From Druceiella hillmani (Eukaryota; Arthropoda; Insecta; Lepidoptera; Hepialidae): DNA of 64,000 nt. The notes under the pieces were generated by a model, which was given only the letters and a program-made list of their open reading frames with translations, was not told the origin of the DNA and did not search any database. Below, in pieces: positions 1 through 12,252 of this stretch (the stretch's first letter is position 1; every line of letters starts with the position of its first letter). The translations under genes and the position numbers were made by a program. The stretch is from NCBI GenBank assembly GCA_039881145.1, contig JAYKKI010000003.1:4979001-5043000 (forward strand). The letters run 5' to 3'.

Positions 1-563
1 GCATAGATATATATCACGTACACATATATCCCTCATTCGATCCTTAAATTAAACATTAATACGTTGCCTGTGAAACGTACACAAAAGTTACATAAATGGA
101 AAGTATTCATTTGGATATCGACACAGTATTTAGAAATTATTTTCGGTACAATCTTTATACTTTAGTAACAAGCCAATAAAAATATTGCTTGTATTTAGAA
201 GTTAGCTTTAAATAAATGTCGGAAAAATCAGAACAAGATGGGGGATACATCGTCAAATAAAAAAAATTAGGAGGCCTTGTTTTTACTCTTTTAATTAAAG
301 TAGTAAATGTGTTATTCAGTTAAAAACATTAATTAAGTCGAGGATGTTCCAATTTCCATGGTAAGTATATTAATGTTGATATTTTTATAAACTTATGAGA
401 GTTCTTGTTGATTTTTCAGGCAGTTGTTGAAATTTTTAAAGATAGTTTCTATTGTAAAATTTCGATGAGTCAAAAATGCAACGGAAAATATTTGCTATCT
501 GATATGCAATTTGCATTATAATTTTAATTTTTGCAAATAATATAATACGAGGCAAAAATTGTT
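1..563. other. Unassigned noncoding DNA
   Basis: A+T-rich sequence with no convincing coding frame, tRNA or repeat. The gypsy-like LTR begins at its right edge. Confidence 0.5.
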
Positions 564-702
564 TGTTGCATAAATAATTATTTAACATAGGGCAGCACAA
601 GCTCTCCAGTCAGTGGGCTAACATGGTAGGTATTGTTGGCACAATAAAAAACGTGTTTGTCAATCAAAGAGTTTTAGTGTAATAATTAATTACAAGAAAT
701 AC
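564..702 (+). repeat. 5' LTR of gypsy-like remnant
   Basis: 139-bp direct repeat, about 86% identical to 965-1103. It starts TGTTGCATAAATAATT and ends at ACAAGAAATAC. The shared core GTTGGCACAATAAAAAAC includes an AATAAA that could serve as poly(A) signal. No primer binding site follows it, so the internal deletion begins at or near its right edge. Confidence 0.8.
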
Positions 703-719
703 CCAAGAAAAATAAAAAG

Positions 720-905
720 AGTTGGTCATTAGGTAAAATTATTAAGATTCTAATACCAGGTGTAACTTACGTGGTAGAAGTGGATGGACTCCAATCGAAA
801 CGACAGGTCAACCAGCTTGTTGAATGTGGCCAAAATTTAAAATTAGAAATAATGACTATAAAATATAATTTAAGAACATATCAATATCTACGTTTAGATA
901 TATAA
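720..905 (+). pseudogene. C-terminal tail of gypsy-type pol (post-integrase segment)
   Basis: An open frame of 61 codons from AGT at 720 to the TAA at 903-905 contains a Gly-Lys-Ile-Ile-Lys start, then a Pro-Gly-Val-Thr-Tyr-x-Val-x-Val core, then Asp-Gly, Ser-Lys-Arg and Asn-Gln-Leu. This is the arrangement seen at the end of Ty3/gypsy integrases, where a small barrel domain (GKV...GP..Y.V.v..G...kRHvdQL) precedes the stop. The usual His is Gln here. There is no start codon or upstream pol, so it is a fragment carried with the 3' LTR. Too short for the ordinary ORF size limit but convincing in context. Confidence 0.75.
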
Positions 906-950
906 TGCATATAGAGTTATTTAGAGGTTCTAGTTCTGTTTTTCTTTTTT

Positions 951-964
951 AAAGTGAGGGGGAG
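951..964 (+). other. Polypurine tract of gypsy-like remnant
   Basis: AAAGTGAGGGGGAG is all purine except one T and is immediately followed by the TG that opens the 3' LTR. In LTR elements this is the primer site for plus-strand DNA synthesis. Confidence 0.75.
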
Positions 965-1103
965 TGTTGGATAAATAATTATTAAACAAAGGGCAGCATA
1001 AACTTTCCAATCATTGGGCTGACATGTTAAGTGTTGTTGGCACAATAAAAAACTTGTTTGTCACTTAAAATATTTTAATGTATTAATTAATTACAAGAAA
1101 TAC
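965..1103 (+). repeat. 3' LTR of gypsy-like remnant
   Basis: 139-bp partner of the repeat at 564-702. About 20 substitutions and no length change separate the two. Confidence 0.8.
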
Positions 1104-2011
1104 GATATAATATTACACATATAAATATGTTTAAGTAAATCTGAAAGACCAATTAAATATTAAAGTTTTAATTTAAATATATAATATAATTTAAATATAA
1201 AATAAGCGCCACACATAACATAATAGAGATTCAAAATTTGGTGACTTTATATCAACGAAAAATTTATGTAATAGTAGGAAACAAATATTATTTTTACTCG
1301 CGTTTTTGACATAAGACGTTGAACTTGCAGTCATATATGGAGGTTATTTAACATACTAAAATGTAAATACATTTTAGGGAACGTGTAATAATACTAAAAA
1401 AGTTTAATGTGTCCTCGTTATAATATCGCAATCCATTATGTCAAGTAATATATACACTTTACTAATAGTTGACAGCTGAAGTTTTAGTCGGGCTAACAAG
1501 TTTATTAGGTATTGACGCATACCTAAATTTTACACAGTTTCCTTTCAGCTGTCCTTTACAATAAATTTGAATTCATGAAAATACAATACTCATCTCAGCA
1601 CTTTTTCTTTAAAACTCAACTAGTAATAAATTATACTTATGATATATATAATCAGACAATTTTAAATAAAATGCAAGCAATATTGAAATCAAATAATTTA
1701 TCATTTCGTAATTCCCTATGAGATAGCTTTCTATTATGTTACATATAAAATACCTATATAAAGTAAAAAAAGATTAGAATAAGACATCATAAGTCCAAGT
1801 TTTGTCATTAAGCCGGTTCATATTTTTATGTGTGTATTTTACTGCTTTATGACTGAATCGAATCATATAAATTATTAATATCGGATAATTTTTTATTTAT
1901 ATGAAAATGTCATAATTTGTCCATACTTATCTAATTGCATTTATGTATTTTATTTGTCAATGTATTTGTTTTAACTGATTATAACTAATGTAGAGGAAGA
2001 AATAGTACAAC

Positions 2012-2050
2012 CAACCTAGTTGAAAGTCCATTAAATTCTCAACTAGGTTG
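2012..2050. repeat. Short inverted repeat
   Basis: CAACCTAGTTGA at 2012-2023 and its exact reverse complement at 2039-2050 flank a 15-nt loop. Confidence 0.8.
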
Positions 2051-3124
2051 TTAGTCGTAAAAAGTTTTTATAGAACTATATTTCGTATAAAACAACATTA
2101 TTTTTCCATGTTTGTGAAATAGAGGAAGTATTTTAAGTTTCAGTTCAAAAGAAAATAGATAAAAAACTTTAGGCGGATTTTCATGGTTTGGCCGTTTAAT
2201 TTACTAAATATGCTAGGTCATCCTGTTCGCTAGCTAAGTTCGTCAAAAAGGAATTATTAGTGTAATTTTATCCACTTCTACCGAAATATATTACGCTTGA
2301 ATAATTATAGAAGTTGTTAAATAATTTTTAAAGTTATGAAAAAAATTGATTTACCTTGCGTAAAGTATGTGAGTTGGTGGTTGATGATACATTTATTTCC
2401 AGATTTGCTGTGGTATTTATTCAACATTATACGTATACAATATACAATAGCATATTATTATACATACTTCCGAAAATACATAAAATCTTTCTTCAAAATA
2501 ATACTTGTACAACATACTTGAAAATTCTACAAAATACTTAAAAAATGAATTCTTTTATATATGTTATATTTTAATTTTGATATGTAATGCCAGTCATTTT
2601 ATAATGATGATTATGGTTAGGATTATCTGACGATAGTTATTTTATTCAAAAATATTCAGGTCCAATAATAATTTTGCTCAAACCTAAATATAATTTTTCG
2701 ATAATAATATATTTTCAATTTGCATACAAAATCAATATTTTCATTAATTCTTTTCGCTTACGTAATCGATGAGTTCAACCACATAATTAAAGAAGATTGA
2801 AATTAATTAGGTATATACAATAAAACCTAACAACATTTTGATCAGTAATGATTTATACCCACCAATGTCTCGCAGTTTTTCATTTCTTTACTTTATCCTA
2901 CCTCTCTGTACATTACCACTCGTCTATCTCTTACGTGCTGCGCTCTATTTCAATTAGGAAAGTTTATTGTCCTTTTAACGGCTGCGGCGTACAGATCGAC
3001 GATCGTATTGCGCTCTTCACTGCGGCAGCAAGTGCCGTCTTGAACACAATTACATCCTATCTTACTGCATTGCATCAAATTAGTCTGTCGATTTCAGTAA
3101 GTTCTTGTGGTAGAGTAATTGAAC

Positions 3125-3559
3125 CTAGATTGAGGAAGCAGTGCTTGTATTTATTTCTAACGAGATTGGTATGAGACAGTTTAGGTATGGATCTCTTTCG
3201 GAAAGATAATACGGAAGGGTCACATTTTAAAATCTGGTCCATTTGGAAATAAAATACATTTAATTATGCCTTATTTAACACTTATTATAAATAGTATGCT
3301 ATTTCTCATTCCTTCGTAATTTACTTACGATAGCTTCCACCGCACACACCTCAGATATGTAAATTAGATTTGGTAAATAAACATACGGACTTATAAGCCT
3401 CTCTCCCACAGCACAATTCATTATTGTTTTTGTTTACAATGCGTTAATATCACCCATACATTTAATGTATTTTTATAATTTTATTTACGAACTCACTTAA
3501 TCTAAATAAATAAGTTACGTAGAAATTAATCTAGATTGAGGAAACACTGCTTGTATTTG
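3125..3559 (+). repeat. Pair of 29-bp direct repeats, 406 bp apart
   Basis: CTAGATTGAGGAAGCAGTGC and the next nine bases at 3125-3153 recur at 3531-3559 with two mismatches. The interval holds no gene I recognise. This may be a segmental or element-derived duplication. Confidence 0.7.
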
Positions 3560-5073
3560 ATTACCCTATCGTGTGGTTTTAAGTTTCCTCTTCAAACTAA
3601 CCGGAAATTCTGGGAAGAAATATTGATTCACCGATTGAAAACCTACGCGAACGGTGAAAAATGTATCAATAGCAGTGTAACTCTAAAGGCCTTTGGTTAG
3701 AAATATGTATAAGTATCGCTATTAAATAACATGGAGGTTTGTGTATATATTTAAGAAACCATAAATAGAAATCCAACGAAATAATTAGGTTTTTGAAGAA
3801 TTCTTCATTGTTTAGTATTAATTTACAATAATGTATCAACCATGTGCAAATTTTTAATTATTATATTTCATGTACTTAATATATTTGGCGTTAATTCTTA
3901 TAGAAATTGATTATTCCTCCTCAGTATCACATTTTTCTTATACGTAAAAGTATCTTAAGAAAATGTCACTTTATGTATGGGAGGATTTCACGATGTGATA
4001 TATTATTTTCATTAACAGACATATTTGACATGAATAATGAAAATGTAAAATTTTCCTTTTGGTTACTAATATTCACCGTTTGTTTACTAATATATTAATT
4101 AAGCAATTAATTCATAAGTTATGCTCGAAAATAACATATTTTTATAACTTGAAATATTTTTAAACCATACATTTTGTTTCCTTATTCTACCATTTTGTAT
4201 TTGTCGTAGTAAATAAATACTACATAGTATTTCCACGACAGAACTTGTATTATAAAAATAATAGATTTTAAAATTAACAAAAATAGTACAAAACGTAATA
4301 CAAACAATAAAGAAATCCGTTGTTTAGCGCTGTAAACAAGTATCATATATTCAATTGCCCCGGTTATTAAATTATATAATAATTTCACGTTAATTGAGGT
4401 CTGAATAGGATATAATAAAGAAAATAAACATTCTACATGCTAAGAAAAGGAAAGACAATGAACTAACTTGAATGGTACATTTGTTTAAGATAAAAAAAAT
4501 AAAAATGAACATATTAAGTTTTAAAATACTAGCGCAAGACTTTTCAAAATCGATTTCGAAAAAAAAATTAGATGGCTTTAAATTTATTCTTAACATACTA
4601 TTAGGCCGTATTGCAGATTACCCTACCCGTTTGAGCAAATTTAAAAAAAATCTTATATTTAAAATGTCTTAATTCATGTAATGAATAATCCTAATTTGAA
4701 TTAAAGTTACTCAAAATCTGACAGCGATAATTATTGTGAAAACACATTCGAAGTAACCTATCACTGAAATTAGTCGAGTCATCCTATTGTAATTTCGTGA
4801 ATAATTTGAATATTACACTATATTTAAAAATCAGGGTATTCCGAATAAATTTCAGCAACAAAATTCGTATAGTGTTACAACAGGGCATTAGACAAAGTGA
4901 AGATGCTCACGATGATTTATTTATATCTGGTTTGGGCGAAGTCCTCTTTTACATCACATTTCGCTATCGTAAATAGCTTTCTTATATAAATTTTTCACGA
5001 ATACCTACTTTAGATAATTTAATGAAATTATGTTTTTTGGTTGGATTTGATAAATTAATAGATTTATATTTTC

Positions 5074-5341
5074 TGGCGGACGGACGTACGGACGAATGAA
5101 CGGACGGGCGGACGGACGGACGGACGGGTGGACTTCGGGCGGGCGTGCTGACTTCGGGCGGACGGACGCAAGCGCAAGCGCGCGCATTCACGCCCACTAG
5201 CCCACGCGCCCGCACGCCCGCACACTCGCACACACGCTGAGAGCGCTTGTGTGCGAGTCGCACACGCACGAGCACGCACACGCACCCGTACGTACACGCA
5301 CACGCACGCGCATACTCACACAAACACACACTCACAAACTC
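5074..5341. repeat. GC-rich CGGA / CACGCA tandem tract
   Basis: 5074-5166 is an imperfect (CGGA)n run with CGGACGTA and CGGGCGGA variants. 5167-5341 is an imperfect (CACG/CGCA)n run. Both stand out sharply from the A+T-rich surroundings. The long minus-strand frames across it (Arg/Pro/Ser-rich or Ala/Cys/Arg-rich) are translations of the repeat, not genes. Confidence 0.9.
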
Positions 5342-5835
5342 GTACTCAAAAATCAAGTACTATATGGTAACCGGCGATAGGGAAATTGGGGATGTGGTGG
5401 CTGGTCGTAAGGGTGGCCTTATGTGAACCCATTTCTAAGGTAGCAGACGTCCTTCTGGCCCTTGAGCATCAACTTATTACTTGATAAATCAACTTCGCAT
5501 ACATCAGTTTATACCTCAACTAGTATATTTACACTCAAAATCACCAATAGATTAGTTACGGTACTTTCTAAAATTTTTACCGAGATCTTCGTACCTCTTT
5601 CCTACGTATTTAATACTGGTTTAGCGACAAGAAACTTAAAATGACCGACATGACCCTGTAAAGATTTAATTTTTGGATTGCTCTCAATTAGATAGCGAGT
5701 ACCTTAAAAATATTGATTATTCTCAATTTTGTGTCCTTTCTTTTGTAAGCTTTTAGAAGCCGTTTCAGTTTTTTAGAATTGATACTTTTTTTCTATAAAT
5801 AATCAGTATTCTAAACAATTTATTCTTATAATTTA

Positions 5836-5877
5836 AGTTCGTAATTTGTATGTTTTAGAATATACAAATTACGAACT
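5836..5877. repeat. Perfect 16-bp inverted repeat
   Basis: AGTTCGTAATTTGTAT at 5836-5851 and its exact reverse complement at 5862-5877 flank a 10-nt loop. Confidence 0.85.
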
Positions 5878-6946
5878 AAGACTCTGATTTCTATGTAAAA
5901 GCTGACGAAGGGTGAAAAAATTTTTGACAAATCTTACAAATTGATCATATTCAAAAAATTTACGAATTTAATATAATGTTGAATTGTGATCTCATGTCTA
6001 GTAATGCTCATTGCATTCTACCCCAGCGAATGAGGTCGGGAGAAATACACACTTTATTTCTACCGTTAAATTTAAAAACCCGTAACTTGCTTATTTTTTA
6101 ATATATATCATTTCCAGATTATGAAAAATGTATATTGATTTTTAATTAATACAAATTTTCATGACATTTCATTAATAAAACAGCAAATTAAGGCGTGATA
6201 ACCTAGCCTATTAAGTTACTATTTACGAATTTATAACATAAAATGGAGACAATCTTTACGAATGAAACTATTAGGTAACTGTATCCGTTAATATCACTGC
6301 AGGTTACAAACTAAAGTAGAACGCAGACCGCCTCTCTTTGTCTGAAACTGGCCGAGTGGTGGTGACATTTTCCGAAAATATGGTTCTCCTTTTTAGAGTT
6401 AAGGTCAGAAGAGGTTTTATGAAGATAATATTATTGTTCAGTAATAACCTGTCTATGCTTAGCGCCTGCTAAACCAAGTCGTTAGTGACGTGTACGCGAC
6501 TGCAGTCATTTAAAGCACGTTTCGAATATTAAATATCTAATAATAGTTGTTAAACAACACACAGAACACAAAATTTACATACGTGATATTTTACAGAAAC
6601 CACAAAGCAAGAAAAAAATTTTAAAGAAGAGATTGTTATATACAGTATCCTTCGAGACAAAAATGTAGATTTGTTGACAAACAGCAAGAGAAATAATGAC
6701 AGACACGACAATATGAATATAAAAGTATGTATGTAAAAAAATATTAGAAGATTAGGTATTTTTGGATATAAACTTAGCGATAATTTAAAATTATCTAGGA
6801 AAATAAATCTGATAATACTCTGTAAAACTAAATGTTGGTAAATTATTTTCATTTTGAAAACTTGGGGGTTATCTTGTCAAGGACTCATAACAAATGTAAG
6901 AACCATCTATTTACTTAAACCTTTCTTAAATATTTCAGTTTTTTCT

Positions 6947-7010
6947 GCGCTATATTCCTCTAGCGCTATATATCCTTCTAGCGCTATATTATATAATGCG
7001 CTATGTTCCT
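6947..7010 (+). repeat. Short degenerate tandem of (T)AGCGCTATAT
   Basis: Four occurrences of GCGCTAT, two of them in the longer form TCCTCTAGCGCTATAT / TCCTTCTAGCGCTATAT. Each carries the palindrome AGCGCT or GCGC. Confidence 0.65.
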
Positions 7011-8268
7011 TCACCCAACAAACATTTCATTTGCATAGTCGTAAACACGTAGGGTTATTGCCGTTTTCAAAGTAAATAGCAAGAAATTTTAACCTGCGCG
7101 TGGACTCTAAGCGCTCTTTCCATTTCACAATTATGGATATAAACCTTGATTTTAGGAAATTTAATTATGACTTTGGCTTTACATTAACAAGATTTTAATT
7201 TTGCTTTTGTGAATTTGGATAATTGATTGTGTTTTTAAGGTTAATATGGGATCGTCAATGAAAACCAAATACGACACCGTACAAACTTAGTCGTATTTTC
7301 TACGTCTTCGTCATTGAAGAAAACCAGAATTAATGTAATTTTAAAAATTGTAGGGCGTCATTAAAAGCATATAAACAAACAATCTAATTAAAAAATAAAG
7401 ACAATGAGTCACAAACGTGTGATTAAAGATCTCAATAACATATTTTTAAAAATATATTTTCACAAAAGTCCCTTGGACCCTTGTATTAAATTTAAATCCA
7501 TGACATTTCATTTGAGTTATCTCTATGTATCTGAAATAATTACACACAAACTTTGCATATCAATGAAGAACGAGCTGAATTTCAAAGAAACGTTTTACGC
7601 GTTAAATTATTTAAAAGCTTTATACAACGGCTACGTAGATAATACAAGGCAAATTATTTCTAATTGAAAATTGATGGCTTGTCTTCGCAAAGAACAATTT
7701 GTGATTGTAAACTTTAAATCGCTTTTACATTTCAAGTTTATTTTAATAATAATGTACCATTTTTAAAACGCTGTGTACTTTTATAATGCAGCTAATTCAA
7801 GAGAAACAAAATAAATAAAAATTCTTAGATATTTATGCTAATTTATATGGGCGTATAAAAATATATCATGATAATTATATGATGTAAACCTAATAAGAAT
7901 GAAAACAAAATAAATAAAGATAATATATGGCTTTTGATACTTTTACGATTCTGCTTTGTTATTAAACACGAATATTTTTTGTTCCCCTTACAATAAAAAT
8001 GAAATATAAGTATTCGTGAAAACATGAAAGAAAATCTCCACAAAAGCAATTTAAGCAAAGTATAATTGGTTCCAATGTTATAAAATATATATGTGTCGCA
8101 TAAAAATTAAATTTTTTTAAACTGAATTAACTTTAGTTAGCTCATTGTTTTAAATATTGTTTCAAATTGTTACTAAATTACTTACAAAAAAAACATTTGA
8201 AATAATTATGTAGTTTATTTACAAGTGCATAAGAATTAGCAATTATTACGTTTGTTTCCGCTAATTAT

Positions 8269-8334
8269 GTATTGTATGATATCGAGCAGGAAAACGTTTC
8301 CTGTAACGTTTTCCTGCTATATATCATACAATAC
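8269..8334. repeat. Near-perfect 30-bp inverted repeat (hairpin)
   Basis: 8269-8298 and 8305-8334 pair over 30 nt with two mismatches (CG versus TA near the middle), leaving a 6-nt loop TCCTGT. The high identity implies a recent origin or maintained structure. No target-site duplication is evident. Confidence 0.85.
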
Positions 8335-8833
8335 AGTAACTATGTTTTTAGCTATAGGACAAAAAACAGTCCAAATCGTTTTGCAACAATCCGGAATCGG
8401 TTAACAAACCGTCGTTGTGTCTGTCATACCAATCCAAATCACAAGCACAAAGCAAGTTTAGTAACCAAAGTTAAAATTATAAGAATGTATAAACCGTAAG
8501 ATAAGAAATAACTTATGGTAGTAAGAGCAAAATGTGAAAGAACTAAACGAGCAAATGAAAGACGGTAAAATTTTAAAAATTATCTTCGTCTTTCATCACT
8601 TTAAATAATCGCCTCTTTAATATATGCAAGTCAAAAATGTTAGAAATACCATTTTTCTGTTTATTTCGTTTCTAGTTTTATCGTTTCTCTCATAATCACA
8701 TTTTGTTACTTACTAATATTGATTTTTTGTTTACGTGCCGGGCCCCTTCGCTTAGGTTTAATGCTATTATTACTGAAAAAATTCTGAAAACAGAAGCCGA
8801 GGGCCGTAAAATAACGGGGTAGGCTGTGTCGTC

Positions 8834-8837
<4 letters not shown>

Positions 8838-8869
<32 letters not shown>

Positions 8870-8933
8870 GTATATATATATATATATATATATAGGTGTG
8901 TGTGTGTGTGTGCGTGTGTGTGTGTGTGTGTGT
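8838..8933. repeat. Compound (TA)n(GT)n microsatellite
   Basis: TA dinucleotides with a few TG interruptions to 8894, then GT dinucleotides to 8933. Confidence 0.95.
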
Positions 8934-9073
8934 ATTACGGTTATTTTTATTTATGCTTTTTTAGCATTAATTATTATTTTCATAAAGCAAATTTTTTGAA
9001 CATTGGAACTCGGCGAAGTGAGATGTCATCCCGTCAAAATCAATATGAATATCGTTAGTAGCTATACTTTAGT

Positions 9074-9430
9074 TTTGGGTTAGGTTAAGTTGGTTTGGCT
9101 TTGGTTGGGTTGGGCTATGTTGGGTTGGTTGAATTAGATTTGATTGGATTCTTCTTGGGTCGGGTTGGTTTGGGTTTGATTTAGGTTGAGTTGAGATAGG
9201 TTGGGTTTACTTTTGGTTGATTTATGTTGGGTTAGCTTGAATTGGATTGGATTTATTTTCAGTTAGGTTGCCTTGCATTAGCTTAGATTATATCGGGTTT
9301 GCTTTAGGTTGAATTGGATTGGGTAATATTGGGTTTATTTTGTATTGGGTTTTGTTGCGTTTGTTTTAGGTTGAGTCGGGTTAAGTTTGCATTGGATTTG
9401 TTTGGATTAAATTGGGCTTGATTGGATTGA
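9074..9430 (+). repeat. Degenerate TTGGGT / TTAGGT-like repeat block
   Basis: About 350 bp of irregular (G/A)GTT-based hexamers such as GGTTAGGTTAAG, TTGGGTTGGG and GGTTGAGTTGAG. It resembles an eroded relative of the insect telomere repeat TTAGG, with mixed TTGGG, TTAGG and TTTGG units and no regular period. Similar blocks occur near 43-44.7 kb on the opposite strand. True telomeric arrays are regular, so I read this as an interstitial simple repeat. Confidence 0.75.
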
Positions 9431-9806
9431 ATAATTCTAACCGCAGGGGGATGTTTGCCAATTCCTTCGGTGAATAAATTTGAATAAGATTCAAATCCTA
9501 ATTGATGGTTTTACTCTTGTAAGATGTTTCCGTCACAGATTTTCTAATTGAAATATTTTCTTGAACGGCATTCGTTATTTTATTAAATACAAATTTAACT
9601 TTTCTTTAAAAATAATATACTTCTATAAGATCTATGAAATTGTCATAATTATTGGCAAAAATTTTATATAGAGATTAACTATTAACAAAAAACCCGATTT
9701 TAAAATTTACAGTCTGTCTGTGTGTAAGATAATTTGTTCGTCAATGACGCTAAATCTACTAAAGGGAACCCAGATGAAATATGATTAGGTAATAATGGCC
9801 ACATGA

Positions 9807-9894
9807 GAGAAAAACATTCTAATAACTTTCCTTATTCCATATTTCACGCGACGCGAGAAAAACATTCTAATAACTTTCCTTATTCCATATTTCA
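9807..9894 (+). repeat. Exact 40-bp tandem duplication
   Basis: The 40 bases beginning GAGAAAAACATTCTAATAAC at 9807-9846 are repeated without change at 9855-9894 after an 8-nt spacer (CGCGACGC). This is a recent local duplication. Confidence 0.9.
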
Positions 9895-10011
9895 GTGCAA
9901 CCGTATATTTTTATGAGCAAAATCACACCCCATTTTCATTTTCACCTTTCTTTGAACAAACACAAAATCAATTTACGTAGGTACTTTTTTTATCAGTCTG
10001 AGTTTTCTGTC

Positions 10012-10014
10012 ATA

Positions 10015-10068
<54 letters not shown>

Positions 10069-10074
10069 TATATA
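10012..10074. repeat. Mirror-symmetric (GT)(TA)n(CA) microsatellite
   Basis: GTGTGTG, about 39 bp of TA, then CACACAC. The whole block is self-complementary and could extrude as a cruciform. Confidence 0.9.
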
Positions 10075-10327
10075 GTTTGATTTTTTTTAAAAACCGTTTA
10101 GTCCATCATTTCTATTAAGGTTTAAAATTTCTTGCTTTCTTTAATTTAATTGCGATAAAATACCATCAGATTTTTATAATCTATCAATTACTTCTGGTTT
10201 AAATAGAATCATTTTCATTCTACACGCCTTAAATGAAAATTAGTGTCATAAGATTTTAACAACAAATTTAAAAAAAAATTATATCTAAACATTGGTGTTA
10301 ATTTATTTTTTGCCCGATTAAATTTTG

Positions 10328-10390
10328 AATCATATTACTATACGTCAGAATCATATTACTATACGTCAGAATCATATTACTATACGTCAG
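10328..10390 (+). repeat. Three exact copies of a 21-bp unit
   Basis: The unit starting AATCATATTACTATACGTCA is present three times head to tail (10328, 10349, 10370) without a mismatch. This is a young minisatellite. Confidence 0.95.
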
Positions 10391-12162
10391 AAAACAATAT
10401 TACAAATGTTACATATTTTCTGTAAATGTGAAGCATTTTTTGTAATTGTGTGTTGGTTTTGTTGAATATAAAAAGTATGTCATTATTATTTTTTGAGGCT
10501 TGATAAGCTCAAAAATGAATAAAGATTGAATGTTATCGCTGTCTCTGAAGTGAAATATTTTAATTTTGTATAGTTTATACAAAAAAATCATTTTTGTATA
10601 TAATGTATGACCAAATAGTATAAAAGTTTTAAATCCTTCCAATGAGCATGATGTCAAAAACTACTGAATTTCTGACATACACGCTGAAAGTAGTTATTAA
10701 AATATTTATTTATTGGTGTTTACAACAAATAGCAATGAATAAAAAGTATTGAAAATTATTAAATAATAAATACGTTGTACTCAATAGTTGACATTAGGAT
10801 TGGATTATGGATTTAGGAAAATTATATGAGCATAAAAAGAAAATTATATGTATATTCGTTAAGAATTCGTTCATTGAAAGAAAAATGAATTTTGTCTCAT
10901 TTGATAGGTACCTTGCACTGACCATTTGTATACCATTATTGAGAATACAGAAATTTAATTTTTTCTTACGTTTATTGAATAGATGAAATTGCTTTTTACA
11001 CATCGCAAACCCTTTTCATAACTTTTAATTGTTCAATATTATTTCAAAAGCTATAAGCACTATTTCCCCTTAAGTATAAATATTTCGTGCACAGACTAAA
11101 TGTCTGCAGCCAATATGATAGTTTCAAACTAAAGCTACAAGAAAATCCATCACAGGAAAGTCATCATGGGAAATATGGTTTTCTGTGTCAACGATTTTTT
11201 AAAATTTTTTTATTGATACACTTCTTAAATTGGATATAGCATCAGTGAGAGTGATCAATGAACGAAATGAACTGATAAGTAAGTTGCAACTAATTAATTA
11301 AAATGTTTGTTTGTTACAATTGTTCAATTGAGCGATACATGGGCCTTGCTTTGATTTAATGAGCTGGTTGTTTTAGTTAACATTTTATTTCCTAATTAGA
11401 TCCGCTATGATTGAAAATGACTATGTGATTACCACAAAAATCATCACGATTTAATATGACAAAATGTTTTACTAGTTTCAATTACCAAAAATAAGTTTAA
11501 TGTAACATCCGCGTGGCCATTGTATTTTGTTTTTAATACAAAATATAAGTAGGTAGTGGGGTCCGTAATGTTGAACAGATATTTTTTGACCTCCCGTCTG
11601 GTGGTTAAATATACTATTTTTCAAATCATATACTTTGACAACGGCAAAATAAAAATAATCACAAAATTTGCCCTATTATTCGGTGTTTTTTTTTTGTAAT
11701 GAGCACAATCATCAAACATTCTGTTATTTATTAAAATATTAAAAACCTTTGCGATTTTTCAGAAGAAAGTTGTATTCACGTCTCTCCATTTTACGAGCCC
11801 CGAGAATGGTTCATACAAGTTCGACTTTTCATGTGCACACATGAAATAAATTGTTTAAAGCTAATATTTTATTTACAAAATTTCTTATAGATATGTATTT
11901 AATCTATAAAATTAATTTCCGTATGTATTTTATTATCCTTATGTACAGTGAGTAGAGTTGATTTACAAAAAAAACTATTCAGTAAGGTTTATATATTGGG
12001 CTGAATAATTGTGTCTTTTAAAATTCAATATACTTGAAAAAGGAGGAAATAAAAGTATTACTCATACCGTGAAATGAGAATTACAACATATATTTTTGAA
12101 AAATTATTGAAAAACCTGCAGATTATTTCGTCTATATATTATTTTTACGTTTATTTTAGATT

Positions 12163-12167
<5 letters not shown>

Positions 12168-12248
<81 letters not shown>
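12168..12248. repeat. (TA)n microsatellite
   Basis: About 80 bp of uninterrupted TA dinucleotide. The Tyr/Ile-repeat frame across it is not a gene. Confidence 0.95.

Positions 12249-12252
<4 letters not shown>

Larger units (their letters stand above)
564..1103 (+). mobile_element. Old, internally deleted Ty3/gypsy-like LTR element
   Basis: Two direct repeats of equal length (139 bp, 564-702 and 965-1103) both start with TGTTG and both end at ACAAGAAATAC. They bracket only 262 bp of internal DNA. The inside holds the C-terminal tail of a gypsy-type pol (720-905) and a purine run, AAAGTGAGGGGGAG, directly against the second repeat, exactly where a polypurine tract belongs. The LTRs differ at about 20 of 139 positions, so the copy is old. 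Primer binding site, gag, protease, RT and most of integrase are missing. I see no matching target-site duplication (TTGTT on the left, GATAT on the right). Family level is inferred from the pol tail only; the exact lineage is unknown. Confidence 0.8.
1104..5073. other. Unassigned A+T-rich DNA with small repeats
   Basis: No supportable gene. The longest frame (2848-3174, 108 codons) lies in a slightly GC-richer patch but shows no domain, signal peptide or codon pattern that I recognise. A 20-bp stretch at about 3880-3899 matches, in reverse orientation, the tail of the hairpin elements at 32.1 and 44.1 kb (ATATATTTGGCGTTAATT) and may be a relic of that family. Confidence 0.5.
5342..8268. other. 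Unassigned A+T-rich DNA
   Basis: No gene supported. It contains a perfect hairpin at 5836-5877 and a short AGCGCTATAT tandem at 6947-7010, both listed separately. Confidence 0.5.

Noticed and set aside
2848..3174. 108-codon plus-strand frame
   Set aside because: No domain, signal peptide or homologous pattern recognised; length is within chance for a slightly GC-richer patch.
4982..5356. 124-codon minus-strand frame with Arg-Pro-Ser repeats
   Set aside because: It is the CGGA/CACG tandem tract in translation; overlapping frames are equally open.
9074..9430. Telomere or chromosome end
   Set aside because: Units are irregular and mixed, flanked by ordinary DNA on both sides; interstitial degenerate repeat is simpler.
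10328..10390. CRISPR-like array (three 21-bp repeats)
   Set aside because: Repeats are contiguous without spacers and the genome is eukaryotic.
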